Part shown: positions 1 through 8,389 of the stretch, piece after piece
Numbering within the stretch: the stretch's first letter is position 1
Layout: each line of letters opens with the position of its first letter
DNA from: Marinosulfonomonas sp.
Lineage (GTDB): Bacteria > Pseudomonadota > Alphaproteobacteria > Rhodobacterales > Rhodobacteraceae
Direction: 5' to 3'
Assembly (NCBI GenBank): GCA_019090845.1
Contig: JAHRVD010000412.1
Coordinates: forward strand, 1-12,629
DNA: 12,629 bases
The notes under the pieces: model-generated
Databases searched by the model: none
What the model was told of the DNA's origin: nothing
Seen by the model: the letters and a program-made list of their open reading frames with translations, nothing else
Translations under genes and position numbers: made by a program

Positions 1-409
1 CGATCAGCAAGCCCAACAATCCAAACAGCGCACCGGAAGCCCCCACCATCGGTCCATCAATGTCGGAAATTAAAGCAAATCCTGCGCCACCCCCGATCGC
101 TGACAATAGGTAGAGAGCCAAAAATCTGCGTTGCCCGATCATCGAAATGACAACTTTCCCAAGGCCTGCCAATGTAGCCATATTGACCACGAGATGCAGA
201 AAATTCGCATGCAAAAAGGCGTGCGTCACAAACATCGCCAGCGCATGCATAGGGTATCGCGCCGGCCATTGGGTCAGGTAACCGTCCCAGAATGCGGCAA
301 CCATGAACACTTGGAACCGCGTAGTTTGCGAGCCGAGGATGCCAAAGTCCGCGCCGCTCAGCACCAGTTCAATTACAGTGCAAATTGCAATAATGCTCCA
401 AAGCGCCAT
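1..409 (-). CDS. Rhomboid family intramembrane serine protease (partial, C-terminus off the left edge)
   Basis: Reading leftward from ATG at 409 gives 136 codons without a stop, cut by the window edge. Rhomboids cleave membrane-spanning segments of other proteins inside the bilayer. A hydrophobic helix lies at residues 2-18. The HxxxN pair, H72 and N76 in LHLVVNM, matches the oxyanion-side residues of the family. The GASG motif at 123-126 supplies the nucleophile S125. The second catalytic His would be in the missing part. The start lies 11 bases after the exosortase stop, with no clear Shine-Dalgarno sequence, so translation is probably coupled to the upstream gene. A TTG at 424 overlapping that stop is a possible alternative start. 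It is the last visible gene of the leftward exosortase run. It could be an ordinary housekeeping rhomboid or a rhombosortase-like sorting enzyme; the visible part does not decide this. Confidence 0.85.
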   Translation of the reverse strand, partial: MALWSIIAICTVIELVLSGADFGILGSQTTRFQVFMVAAFWDGYLTQWPARYPMHALAMFVTHAFLHANFLHLVVNMATLAGLGKVVISMIGQRRFLALYLLSAIGGGAGFALISDIDGPMVGASGALFGLLGLLI

Positions 410-420
410 AAATCGACCGG

Positions 421-2022
421 TCAAAGTGGCACAAATCGTGGTAGCCGTTGCAAACTATCAGACATGAAACGCTGCAAACGGGCATCGGCATCCTCGGACG
501 TTTCCGCCGGGCTGATCGGTGTGACGTATCGCACCAAAGCGCCATCTGCCCTGCCGGTTACGATACTATCCCGCAGAACGCTAATTTTTGCGACAATGTC
601 ATTTGAAATGCGCTGACCGCGTTGCTCAAACCAGTAATAGACCAATTGCATCGAAACGCCCTTTTGAATCACCGCCCGATTCACCTCAAACTGGCCATAA
701 GGCGTTGTGGGCAGATCAATTTTGTAGGGTTCAAGGCTAAAGATTTCCCAACCACCAACGGGCAGACAAATTTCTGGTGAATGAATGCCGGACCCCGCGG
801 TCTGGTCCCGGTAATATGCGACAAACAGATTAACATAGGTGTCTTCTGCACCGCTTTGGTAAGTTGCATCAACATAGTCATCCGCACCCAAAACAGCCTC
901 GACCGCAGGATCGAGTTGCGATGTTAGACCATTCCAACCTTCGATCGTTCGTGGAAACAGCACAAAGGGTTCACGATCCACAATTATCCGCTCGGGTCGG
1001 GGCACATAAAGCCAGGCCAACGACACTACCGCCGTCAGCAACGTCGCAGTAACCATCGCACTGCTTGGCCTGACGCCAAAGATACGAGAAAAAATTGATC
1101 CGAATCCTTCAAAATCCAAATCAATCGTCTCGGCCAGCGATTTGGGGTCCGGCGTCATGCGCTGCAGGGAAACGGCCATCACAAACAGGATGAAAACGCA
1201 AATCAGGAAAATCACCCAGCCTTCAAAGAAATGCAAAAATCCCTCTGCCTGCTCGATCCCGTATTTGTCCACCAACACGCCGATAACGCCAATCCGAACG
1301 GAATTCATCAGGATGGTTATTGGCGCGGCTGACAGTAGCAATACCGCCTTATGCCAGAACGGGCCCCGGTATAAAATGGATATGAGATAGGAGAACGACA
1401 GGATCGGGAACAGATAGCGCAGACCGGAACAGGCCTCGGCGACTTGTAACTTGTAGACGCCCAGATCAATTACGTTTCCCTCCAGAAACACCGGAACGCC
1501 GGCCAAAGCTACGAACCAGACGCCGACTTCGGATGAAATCCATTGCAGCAGAATTGTCAGTTTCCAGTATAGAATTTGCGGCAATGGCAGCATAAAAACC
1601 AAATGCAGAACTGGTGCCCAATGGGTCTTGCCCCGCTGCCACCCAAACACTGTCAAAACAACACCACCGACCCACAAAATAAGAGCGTAGGTCACGATAT
1701 CGGCGACCTGCATCATATTGCCGAGCGCTGCGATCAGCATCGCAAAAGCGATCAGCGCGATGCCATGCCAGCGGTCGGTAACCAATTGCGCCGGTGTTGG
1801 CGCGCGCCGCAACTCGCGCAGAAAAAGGTAAAGTGAGATTAATGGGATCAGCGGGCCGTGGCTGTACTCAGCCGTGGACCATGCCTTGCCCAGTGATGCC
1901 AGCCCGAACCAGAATATCGGAAGCGAGGACAGGAACAGCAGGACAAACCAGACAAACCCAAAAGGGTTAAGCGCAAACCGGGATGATCCGGCCAGGTTTC
2001 CTTTTGCGACTCGCTGGGTCAT
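421..2022 (-). CDS. xrtD: Exosortase with C-terminal EpsI domain (XrtD / VPLPA-CTERM type)
   Basis: A polytopic inner-membrane cysteine protease, thought to cut proteins at a C-terminal sorting signal and pass them on for surface attachment. The 533-residue form has about eight hydrophobic segments in residues 20-290. The expected catalytic triad is visible: C198 in [13 protein letters not shown]243 in MNSVRIGV and H264 in FLHFFEGW. After another membrane segment (about 323-339), residues 350-505 form an EpsI domain with its hallmark [12 protein letters not shown] (414-425). The exosortase-EpsI fusion is typical of XrtD, whose substrates end in a VPLPA-type signal in Rhodobacterales. ATG at 2022 is chosen because GGAG lies 6 bases upstream. 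A TTG at 2034 would add four residues but overlaps that ribosome site. The gene lies 165 bases after the TPR lipoprotein gene. The XrtD subtype is inferred from architecture and context; the exosortase/EpsI call is firm. Confidence 0.92.
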   Translation of the reverse strand: MTQRVAKGNLAGSSRFALNPFGFVWFVLLFLSSLPIFWFGLASLGKAWSTAEYSHGPLIPLISLYLFLRELRRAPTPAQLVTDRWHGIALIAFAMLIAALGNMMQVADIVTYALILWVGGVVLTVFGWQRGKTHWAPVLHLVFMLPLPQILYWKLTILLQWISSEVGVWFVALAGVPVFLEGNVIDLGVYKLQVAEACSGLRYLFPILSFSYLISILYRGPFWHKAVLLLSAAPITILMNSVRIGVIGVLVDKYGIEQAEGFLHFFEGWVIFLICVFILFVMAVSLQRMTPDPKSLAETIDLDFEGFGSIFSRIFGVRPSSAMVTATLLTAVVSLAWLYVPRPERIIVDREPFVLFPRTIEGWNGLTSQLDPAVEAVLGADDYVDATYQSGAEDTYVNLFVAYYRDQTAGSGIHSPEICLPVGGWEIFSLEPYKIDLPTTPYGQFEVNRAVIQKGVSMQLVYYWFEQRGQRISNDIVAKISVLRDSIVTGRADGALVRYVTPISPAETSEDADARLQRFMSDSLQRLPRFVPL

Positions 2023-2187
2023 CGGTGGCTCCAATAATCAGCATTCAGGGTCTTTAGACGTCTGTAGTGTATATGAAATGCCCGCCGGTGTATCGGCGCA
2101 ACAACCATCCCACTGGTTTGTGAATGCGCGTCATCGGTGTCGCCGCAAAGAGCACCGAACCCAATTTTGGGTAATCCGCAACCTGTG
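2023..2187 (-). promoter_or_regulatory. 165-base spacer between prsT and xrtD with several small inverted repeats
   Basis: It contains the palindrome AGACGTCT (2056-2063), a 5-bp GC stem CGCCG/CGGCG with a 6-base loop (2083-2098) and ACCCAA-TT-TTGGGT (2159-2172). No terminator with a T-tract follows prsT, so read-through into xrtD is likely. An internal promoter is possible, but no convincing -35/-10 pair was found. Confidence 0.3.
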
Positions 2188-4662
2188 TCACTCGCTGACG
2201 GCATTTTCCAATTCCATATCCAGCCGCCGCACCTCTGCCCGCGAAAATATCACAAATTCCCGCGAGTCGGCAGGTCCGGTGATGTCGACCACCTTACGAT
2301 ACTGATCCAACGCCTCGCTAAAGCGGCCATTCGCGGCATAGGCTTTGGCAAGATGATATTGCACTGTTGGGTCATTCTTCATTGCTGCCGCCGCAGGTGA
2401 GAGCGACTTGATCGCCTCGCTATATTCGCCCCGCAGGAAGGCGACCCAGCCATATGTGTCCTGATAATGAGGCACGGTTGAAACCCGCAGCCGGCGCGAG
2501 ATAGCGTAGGCCCGGCTTATAATGTTTGGGTCGTCACTTGAGCTTGACAGCAAGCTGGCAAGATTGTTGGCGACAATCAGATTATCACTGTCTTTTGCAT
2601 ATAGCGCCTCGTAGACTGCGATCGCACCGGCAATATCGCCATCGTTTTCCAGCACGCCGGCTTTGATCCATTCCAGTGTCGGATCGTCAGGAAAGACTGC
2701 CTGCGATTGTGCCAGAATTTCCTTACCCTCATCAAGTCGCCCCTGCGCGATGACGACCCGAAACAGGGCAATCCAAACCTGAAGTTGACGGTCATTTTGT
2801 TGCAACAAGGTGCGATAGGCAGTCTCTGCCTCTTTTACACGACCAATCGCTGCGTTTACTGCGGCGTCCATGAACAGAACGCCTGTGTCCGCTGGCATCT
2901 CTGCCAAAAGACCATCAACGTAAGTTCTGGCTTTTTCGGCCTGATCGTTGGTCAGGTAGGCCCTGACAATCGCAACATTGGCATTAAACCCGGCCGCGCC
3001 TTCGGAAACCAGACCCTCCAAAAAAGCGACGGCGGAATCAATGTCTTTGCGCACTGCCAGAAACCTGACGTGCAAGTCACCAGCGGCAGCATTGGACCCG
3101 GGCGTATCCAGGCGCTGTAGGGTATTTACAACCTGCTCGGCGCGCGACCATTCCTGTAATCCCAAATAGATGTTTCCAAGTTCAGACAGCAGACCTATAT
3201 TTGACGGAGCCAGGCGAAGCGCATCAATAAGAATGCTTTCTGCGGGGCTGAATTTTCCCAATCGGCCCAAATAACGGGCGTAATTGATGGTTTCTTCTGG
3301 TGCGCGGTTTGAGGCAACAACCGCCAGCGACAACATTTCACCGACAAGTTCCTGATTGCCGTCACGCTCATGCGCGCGCGCCATCATGGTGATGATGTCT
3401 GCGTCTTTGGGGCTTCGGTCCAAAGCTGTTCGCAAATGCGCAATTGCCTCGCCGACGCGGTCATCCTGAATCAGCCATTCGGCTTCCATTTTCAACGCGG
3501 CGACATGGCTGGAATTTTCTTGAATTATTTCATCAATCAGGGCGCGTGCTTTTTCGGTTGATCCGGTGGACACCAGCATCTGTGCCAAGGTGACTCTGAT
3601 CGCGCGCGCCTCGTCGTTCTTTTCCAGCTCTTCCACCAGCGCATACATTTGAGCAATTGCTTTCTGGGGGTTGCCAAGTTCAAAAATCAAACCGGCCTGC
3701 AGCGATCGAAACACTGGCGCCGATGCGCCGGACGCAATCAGTTTTGTCAACTCGTCCAATGCTGTCGCCGGGCCACGCAGATCAGTAATAAACTTAATTA
3801 GTGTCAAGGCGTTGGTCGGATCATTTGATGCTGGATCAATTGCCTGACGCAAGAATTGTTCGGCTTCGTCCAATTGGTGTTGCGAGACATACCAACGCAC
3901 AAGTGTAACGCGGGAAGAACGATCAGTCGGGAACCTTTCGATCATTTCCTTCAATAGCGCCTCGATCTCGAATGCGTCGCCAAGCGCCCCAAGAACCGAC
4001 AGTTTGACCGAATAAAGATTTCGGTTTTCGGGTGCTATTTCGATGGCTTCATCAAGCTCACGCAGGGCGGCGGAAAACTTGTTGTGTCGCACAAGGTCGT
4101 CGATGATGACCTGACGCAACAGAATATAATCCGGCATCGAAGATTTCATCCCGACTGCCTGGGCGACGGCAGACTCGGTAGCCAGGAATTCCCGGTCCCC
4201 GATCGCATTCTGGTAATTGAAGATTACCTGCAGCGCCAAAGCTATTGGGTCGTCCGGTAATAAACCAAGCACCACATTCAGATGGCGCTCCATATTGTCC
4301 CATCTGCCCAATTCGGCAAAAATTTCGGCCAAGGCGCGATTGCCTTCTATGTCGTCAGGGTATTGCTCGACCAGCCGAAGGTATTGCCCCACCGAACCTT
4401 GTATGTTGCCCCGGTCGCGCTGAACCTTTGCAAATGTCGCCCGGGCATCGTGATGGCGACCGTTCAGATCAAAGACATTACGAAATTCGACAGTTGCGCG
4501 ATCAATGTCGCCTTTTTCAAGCAAAGCGAGAGCAGATTGGAAATGTCGTTCCGCGCGTTCCTCGGCGGAATCGCAACCCGCCAGCAGTGCCGCGCTGACG
4601 CAAATCGCCAAAATCAACAAAACCCGGCGATACACCAATCCAGCATTACTGACCGTTTTCAT
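2188..4662 (-). CDS. prsT: PrsT-like TPR-repeat lipoprotein of the exosortase/EPS locus
   Basis: The 824-residue product starts with a lipoprotein signal peptide: two arginines at 12-13, a hydrophobic stretch 14-28 and a lipobox ending LLAG-C30. Asp at +2 (C30-D31) is the inner-membrane retention signal in E. coli Lol sorting; whether that holds here is uncertain. The remainder, about 35-815, is a long array of tetratricopeptide repeats (for example FQSALALLEKGDIDRATVEF near the N-terminus), which act as protein-docking scaffolds. Length, lipobox and position between the sugar transferase and the exosortase fit the PEP-CTERM-system TPR lipoprotein family (PrsT), presumed to help assemble or export the polysaccharide. 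ATG at 4662 was chosen because it places the signal peptide correctly; a TTG at 4704 would add 14 residues ahead of it. The ribosome site (AGAAAG) is weak. It lies 60 bases after the sugar transferase stop. The symbol is by family and context. Confidence 0.85.
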   Translation of the reverse strand: MKTVSNAGLVYRRVLLILAICVSAALLAGCDSAEERAERHFQSALALLEKGDIDRATVEFRNVFDLNGRHHDARATFAKVQRDRGNIQGSVGQYLRLVEQYPDDIEGNRALAEIFAELGRWDNMERHLNVVLGLLPDDPIALALQVIFNYQNAIGDREFLATESAVAQAVGMKSSMPDYILLRQVIIDDLVRHNKFSAALRELDEAIEIAPENRNLYSVKLSVLGALGDAFEIEALLKEMIERFPTDRSSRVTLVRWYVSQHQLDEAEQFLRQAIDPASNDPTNALTLIKFITDLRGPATALDELTKLIASGASAPVFRSLQAGLIFELGNPQKAIAQMYALVEELEKNDEARAIRVTLAQMLVSTGSTEKARALIDEIIQENSSHVAALKMEAEWLIQDDRVGEAIAHLRTALDRSPKDADIITMMARAHERDGNQELVGEMLSLAVVASNRAPEETINYARYLGRLGKFSPAESILIDALRLAPSNIGLLSELGNIYLGLQEWSRAEQVVNTLQRLDTPGSNAAAGDLHVRFLAVRKDIDSAVAFLEGLVSEGAAGFNANVAIVRAYLTNDQAEKARTYVDGLLAEMPADTGVLFMDAAVNAAIGRVKEAETAYRTLLQQNDRQLQVWIALFRVVIAQGRLDEGKEILAQSQAVFPDDPTLEWIKAGVLENDGDIAGAIAVYEALYAKDSDNLIVANNLASLLSSSSDDPNIISRAYAISRRLRVSTVPHYQDTYGWVAFLRGEYSEAIKSLSPAAAAMKNDPTVQYHLAKAYAANGRFSEALDQYRKVVDITGPADSREFVIFSRAEVRRLDMELENAVSE

Positions 4663-4685
4663 GAAAAACTTTCTAAAACAGGCTA

Positions 4686-4701
4686 TGCCCGACGTCAGGC
4701 A
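4686..4701. repeat. Imperfect 16-base palindrome ahead of prsT
   Basis: TGCCCGACGTCAGGCA is symmetric except for one base pair. It lies in the 60-base gap between the sugar transferase and the TPR lipoprotein gene, about 30 bases before the latter's ATG. As leftward mRNA it can fold into a 6-bp stem with an ACGU loop. There is no U-tract after it, so it is not an intrinsic terminator. It may be an operator or a processing/attenuation hairpin. Confidence 0.3.
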
Positions 4702-4722
4702 CAAATTCCCCAGGTTGAAAAC

Positions 4723-5412
4723 CTAATAGCCAGTGCCGCGTAACACAACGCTGACAGTTCTTGCCAATATGTTGATATCGCCCAAGAACGTCAGGTTGTT
4801 TTTGTATTCCCGGTCATATTTTGCCCGTTTGGTGAATTCGCTCTCATTGCGGTCGGAAACCTGCCAGGGTCCGGTCAGGCCGGGGCGCAATGCAAAATAG
4901 GCAACGCAGGGATAAAGTTCGCGCTGCTGGGGCAACATTGGCCGTGGACCGACCAGCGACATATCACCGGTCATCACATTCCAAAGCTGCGGCAGCTCAT
5001 CCAGCGAAGATTTTCGCAGGAAACTACCTAACCGGGTGATGCGCGGATCATTCTTTAGTTTCTGGCTGGAATCCCATTCGGCGCGCGCCTCTGCATTGGT
5101 TGCCAGATGTTCTTCCAGCAGACTTTCGGCATTCGGAACCATTGTGCGCAATTTCAGCATTCTGAAGTTCTTGCCGTATTTTCCGACCCGGCAACTCCAA
5201 TAAAAGGGCGCATAACCGTCCCGGGCAACGACAAGCGCCAGCACTAAAACCACAAACAAAACGATAGGGGCGGCCAGCAAGATCGCGACCACGTCGAATG
5301 TTCGCTTTAAAAAATTGCGATAAATCCCGCCTTGGGCAGGCACAGAAACCAGTCCGACCGGCGAACTGGCCGACTTCAGGTTACTATCAAGTTGGTCAAA
5401 TTGAACTGTCAT
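4723..5412 (-). CDS. Undecaprenyl-phosphate sugar phosphotransferase (initiating sugar transferase, ExoY/WbaP family)
   Basis: A monotopic phosphoglycosyl transferase of 229 residues. It moves a sugar-1-phosphate from a nucleotide sugar to the undecaprenyl phosphate carrier, the first step of exopolysaccharide repeat-unit synthesis on the cytoplasmic face of the inner membrane. The KRTFD signature (36-40) precedes a hydrophobic re-entrant helix (about 41-63). KLRTM (87-91), NDPRITRLGSFLRK (121-134), the catalytic dyad D138-E139 in SLDELPQLWNV and GDMSLVGPRPML (149-160) are all present. The protein is the short, single-domain type without the multi-helix N-terminal half of WbaP. Which sugar it uses cannot be told. 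Start: ATG at 5412 lies 9 bases after GGAG. GTG at 5418, two codons earlier, would be only 3 bases from it, so ATG is preferred. It is the first gene of the leftward run. Its ribosome site sits in a possible hairpin (5422-5439). Confidence 0.93.
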   Translation of the reverse strand: MTVQFDQLDSNLKSASSPVGLVSVPAQGGIYRNFLKRTFDVVAILLAAPIVLFVVLVLALVVARDGYAPFYWSCRVGKYGKNFRMLKLRTMVPNAESLLEEHLATNAEARAEWDSSQKLKNDPRITRLGSFLRKSSLDELPQLWNVMTGDMSLVGPRPMLPQQRELYPCVAYFALRPGLTGPWQVSDRNESEFTKRAKYDREYKNNLTFLGDINILARTVSVVLRGTGY

Positions 5413-5920
5413 ACACACAAGCTCCGAAAAAAACCGGAGAACTCCTTACATAGCTTTCTTCACAACGTTCCATCGATCGAATGTTTGAAAAATTCGATAT
5501 GACAGACAGATAGGGGCGTTTTCGCTAAGTTAGTGAATAACAGGTAAAGGTCGTTGGACCAATCGGGAACAGGGAAAAAAGTGCTGTGGTAGCTCATTAA
5601 GGGCAATTTTTGAGAATTAAGCCAAGTAAAGCGTGGTATTTGAATATTCTGAGACGGTCGGCTTGTTTGGATTGTGGCAAATATAAGTGGCACACCGACT
5701 TACTGTATCTGCAATGTATTCAATCAACTCGTTAAAATCCGAATCAGGTGCAATTTTCCGAATACTTGCTTAGGTCAAAGTCACAGGTGCGCCATTTTAA
5801 GATGGAACGAATGTTAATTCGTAGAAAGTTGTGCCTAAATTATAGTGTAATCGGATCACGTCGCTTATAGATATGATCTGCCGGGTAGCGATTGATCGAA
5901 TAATGATACAAGGCCAAAGC
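5413..5920. promoter_or_regulatory. Divergent, gene-free control region between the two arms of the exosortase/EPS locus
   Basis: About 500 bases, visibly more AT-rich than the flanking genes, separate the leftward sugar transferase from the rightward ATPase, so both promoters are expected here. Visible elements are: inverted repeat ATCGAAT-(9)-ATTCGAT at 5476-5498; palindrome-like CCATTTTAAGATGG at 5792-5805; direct repeat CAGGTGC at 5745-5751 and 5784-5790; and a TATAGT box in an AT-rich stretch at about 5841-5846, which could serve as a rightward -10. No convincing sigma-70 -35 or sigma-54 element was found. A 77-codon leftward reading frame at 5460-5693 has no ribosome site or familiar motif and is taken as chance. 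Confidence 0.5.
5422..5439 (-). promoter_or_regulatory. Hairpin covering the Shine-Dalgarno site of the sugar transferase gene
   Basis: On the leftward mRNA, CUCCG, a U-rich loop and CGGAG form a 5-bp stem, or 6 bp with a G-U pair. The 3' arm contains the GGAG used by the start at 5412. A further GGAG lies just upstream (5441-5446 on the other strand), so the CUCC arm could pair either way. The complementarity is seen; control of translation is inferred. Confidence 0.35.
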
Positions 5921-6808
5921 ATGGGCAGGCAGGATGTAAACGAAGAGACGGGCGGTCAGACGCCCGGATTCTATCTGGAAAGCTTTGGCTTTTCAGAACG
6001 GCCGTTTACTTTGGTCCCTGATCCAACATTTCTTTTCTGGTCCGAGCAACATAAGCGGGCCTATTCAGTTCTTGAGTTTGGCATATTTTCACGGGCGCCA
6101 ATCACCATGGTCACCGGCGCCGTTGGCTGTGGTAAGACGACTTTGCTGCGCCAGCTTCTTAAACAGATTGAATCGGATTCAGTTGTCGGGCTGATTTCAA
6201 ATGCACAGGGCGGTCGTGGCGATTTGATCCAGTGGGTGCTGCATGCTCTTGGCGTTAAGTTTGACCCAGATGACGGCTATGTTTCACAGTTTCAGGTGTT
6301 GCAGGATTTTCTGATCCGGACTTATGCCGAAGGTCGGCGTGTTATCCTGATTTTTGATGAGGCGCAGAACTTGTCGATGGACAGTCTTGAAGAGCTTCGG
6401 ATGCTTACCAACATCAATTCAAACAAAGACGAACTGATACAGCTTGTTCTGGTCGGTCAAGAAGAGTTGCGTAAAGTCGTGAAACGCCCAGAGTTGCGCC
6501 AACTCGCACAGAGAATTGCCGCAAGTTTTCATTTACGTCCTTTGTCTGAAAAATCCACCCACGACTTTATCGTTCACCGTTTGCGGGTTGCAGGCGGGTC
6601 GGGCGAAGAGTTTGATGAAAAAGCCTGCATGCTGATTTACGAAGTTTCCCAAGGGATTCCACGGCTGATCAATCAGATTTGCGACATGTCGTTGCTTTAC
6701 GCCTGGAGCGCTGAATCCAAAGTCATCGACAGTAAAGTTGTGCAGGCAGTAATTGACGACGGCGTCTTTTTCGGTGCCGAATTGTCTTCTGATGAGGCTG
6801 CAGAATGA
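5921..6808 (+). CDS. ExeA-like AAA+ ATPase of the exosortase/EPS locus
   Basis: A 295-residue P-loop ATPase of the ExeA/GspA family subgroup found beside PEP-CTERM exosortases. Its exact partner is unknown; a role in secretion or polysaccharide export is assumed from context. The family opening FYLESFGFSERPFTLVPDP is at 17-35. Walker A is GAVGCGKTT (66-74), Walker B is VILIFDE (141-147), and GIPRLIN (245-251) is the sensor-2-like region. Only the ATPase domain is present; the transmembrane and peptidoglycan-binding part of true ExeA is absent. The start is uncertain. ATG at 5921 has AAGG 7 bases upstream and places the family opening near the N-terminus. In-frame ATGs at 5873 (311 residues) and 5903 lack a ribosome site. 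It heads the rightward run and overlaps the next gene by 4 bases (ATGA), implying coupled translation. Confidence 0.88.
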   Translation: MGRQDVNEETGGQTPGFYLESFGFSERPFTLVPDPTFLFWSEQHKRAYSVLEFGIFSRAPITMVTGAVGCGKTTLLRQLLKQIESDSVVGLISNAQGGRGDLIQWVLHALGVKFDPDDGYVSQFQVLQDFLIRTYAEGRRVILIFDEAQNLSMDSLEELRMLTNINSNKDELIQLVLVGQEELRKVVKRPELRQLAQRIAASFHLRPLSEKSTHDFIVHRLRVAGGSGEEFDEKACMLIYEVSQGIPRLINQICDMSLLYAWSAESKVIDSKVVQAVIDDGVFFGAELSSDEAAE

Positions 6809-8343
6809 AAAGTTCCATCGCTTTCTATTTTGCAATATTTCTTAGCCGGATTCACTGGTTCATTCTGATTTTTGGTCTTGTGGCAGCCGCGTCAATCACC
6901 ATCTCGCGCCTGCTTCCCGCGGTTTACGTTTCCAACACACAACTGCTTGTTGAATCGTCACAGATCCCGACACAGCTTGCCGCGCCGACAATTCAGGTCA
7001 GTCCGATTGAGGAACTACAGGTTATCGAACAGCGGTTGATGACACGGGTAAACTTGCTCGACATTGCCCGCAGCGAGAATGTTTTTGAGGACATCAATGA
7101 GATGTCCGCAGATGACATTGTCGCAGGAATGCGGCAACAAACGAAAATCCGCCGCTCTGCTGGCAAAGGACAGGCCACTTTGATGGCCATCGCTTTTGAG
7201 GCTGCCAATGGTGTTACGGCTGCGGGCGTTGTGAACCAGTATGTAACCATTATCCTACAGGACAATGCCGAAATCCGGACCGACCGGGCCGGAAAAACAC
7301 TTGAGTTCTTTGAAATAGAGGTGGAACGTCTTGGCAATGAACTGGAAAAGCAAAGTGCCTCGATCATCGAATTTAATAATCTGAATTCAGATGCTCTTCC
7401 TTCGACACTGTCATTTCGACTAAACCAACAGACTACATTGCTTACCCGTCAGGCGACGCTGGAGCGGGACATAGATACCCTGAGCGAGCAGAAACGCCGC
7501 CTGATTGAGATATTTGAGACCACTGGAGTCATCGGTGCCGCCGCTGCTACGAATTTGACACCAGAGCAAAAGCAACTTGCTCAGCTTGAAGATCAGCTGA
7601 CAAATGCGATGGCACTTTATTCCGCAGAACATCCAAAAGTTAAAATGCTCGAAGCGCAGGTGGCCCAACAGCAAATTGTGGTAAGCGGCCAAGCCGGAGT
7701 TGCTGTAAATGCTTCAAATCAGCCATTATCTATTCTGGATGTCCAGATTGCAGATATTGATTCGCGAATTGCCGTGTTTGACGACCAGCTTGTCCAGCTC
7801 AGAGAACAGCTTGCCGGTGTGGAAGACAGCATTGAACGCACGCCAAAAGTCCAGATTCAGCTTGATGCTCTGAACCGGGATTACCAGAATACGCAACAGC
7901 AGTATAATGCCGCCGTCAACGGACTTGCCAAGTCGGCACAGGGTGAACGGATCGAATTGCTTGCCAAAGGTCGCCGGATTGCGATCATTGACCCGGCCAC
8001 CGTGCCCAGCAAACCTGATCGCCCTAACCGCTTGTTGATTTCGCTTGGCGGTTCGGCGTTTGGGGTATTTCTGGGGCTGGCATTTATCGCCTTTCTTGAA
8101 ATTCTGAATTCGTCCATACGGCGTGCTGCCGACATCACCCGTGGCCTTGGCATCACGCCGATTGTTACGGTGCCATACATCCGAACCCCGATGGAGCTGG
8201 TTGTTCGTCGCGCTGTGTTTGTTACAGCCTTTGCGGTTCTTGTCGTCGGAATTCCGGCCGCCCTGTTTGCACTTCACACCTACTATTTGCCGCTTGATCT
8301 GATTTACGACCGTTTCGCCACAAAAATCGGAACATTGCTGTGA
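6805..8343 (+). CDS. Wzz/GNVR-type polysaccharide chain-length protein (exosortase-locus subfamily)
   Basis: An inner-membrane polysaccharide co-polymerase of 512 residues that sets chain length and links synthesis to export. TM1 is at about 16-38. A large periplasmic part rich in coiled coil follows (about 165-240 and 255-380). The proline-rich Wzz signature PATVPSKPDRPNR (397-409) leads into TM2 (about 409-431). Unlike classical Wzz, there is a third hydrophobic segment (about 467-490) with a short tail of some 20 residues. There is no fused kinase domain; the kinase is the next gene, as in split CpsC/CpsD systems. GAGG lies 7 bases before the ATG, and the start overlaps the ATPase stop (ATGA). 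Co-transcription with the ATPase and kinase is very likely. The general family is firm; the subfamily is inferred from the neighbours. Confidence 0.9.
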   Translation: MKSSIAFYFAIFLSRIHWFILIFGLVAAASITISRLLPAVYVSNTQLLVESSQIPTQLAAPTIQVSPIEELQVIEQRLMTRVNLLDIARSENVFEDINEMSADDIVAGMRQQTKIRRSAGKGQATLMAIAFEAANGVTAAGVVNQYVTIILQDNAEIRTDRAGKTLEFFEIEVERLGNELEKQSASIIEFNNLNSDALPSTLSFRLNQQTTLLTRQATLERDIDTLSEQKRRLIEIFETTGVIGAAAATNLTPEQKQLAQLEDQLTNAMALYSAEHPKVKMLEAQVAQQQIVVSGQAGVAVNASNQPLSILDVQIADIDSRIAVFDDQLVQLREQLAGVEDSIERTPKVQIQLDALNRDYQNTQQQYNAAVNGLAKSAQGERIELLAKGRRIAIIDPATVPSKPDRPNRLLISLGGSAFGVFLGLAFIAFLEILNSSIRRAADITRGLGITPIVTVPYIRTPMELVVRRAVFVTAFAVLVVGIPAALFALHTYYLPLDLIYDRFATKIGTLL

Positions 8344-8389
8344 GCAGCATAAACCGGCCAATTAATTCGCCTGCACAAAGGTATTTCCC

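Noticed and set aside
131..616. 161-codon rightward frame at the left end
   Set aside because: It is antisense to the rhomboid and exosortase genes, both of which carry clear catalytic motifs. It is a shadow frame.
5460..5693. 77-codon leftward frame in the divergent control region
   Set aside because: It begins at a GTG without a ribosome site, lies in AT-rich non-coding-looking DNA, and shows no recognisable motif, membrane helix or signal peptide.
5678..5698. TGGCAC-like element resembling a sigma-54 promoter
   Set aside because: The expected TTGC(A/T) box is not at the right spacing (TTAC is found instead), so it does not meet the consensus.
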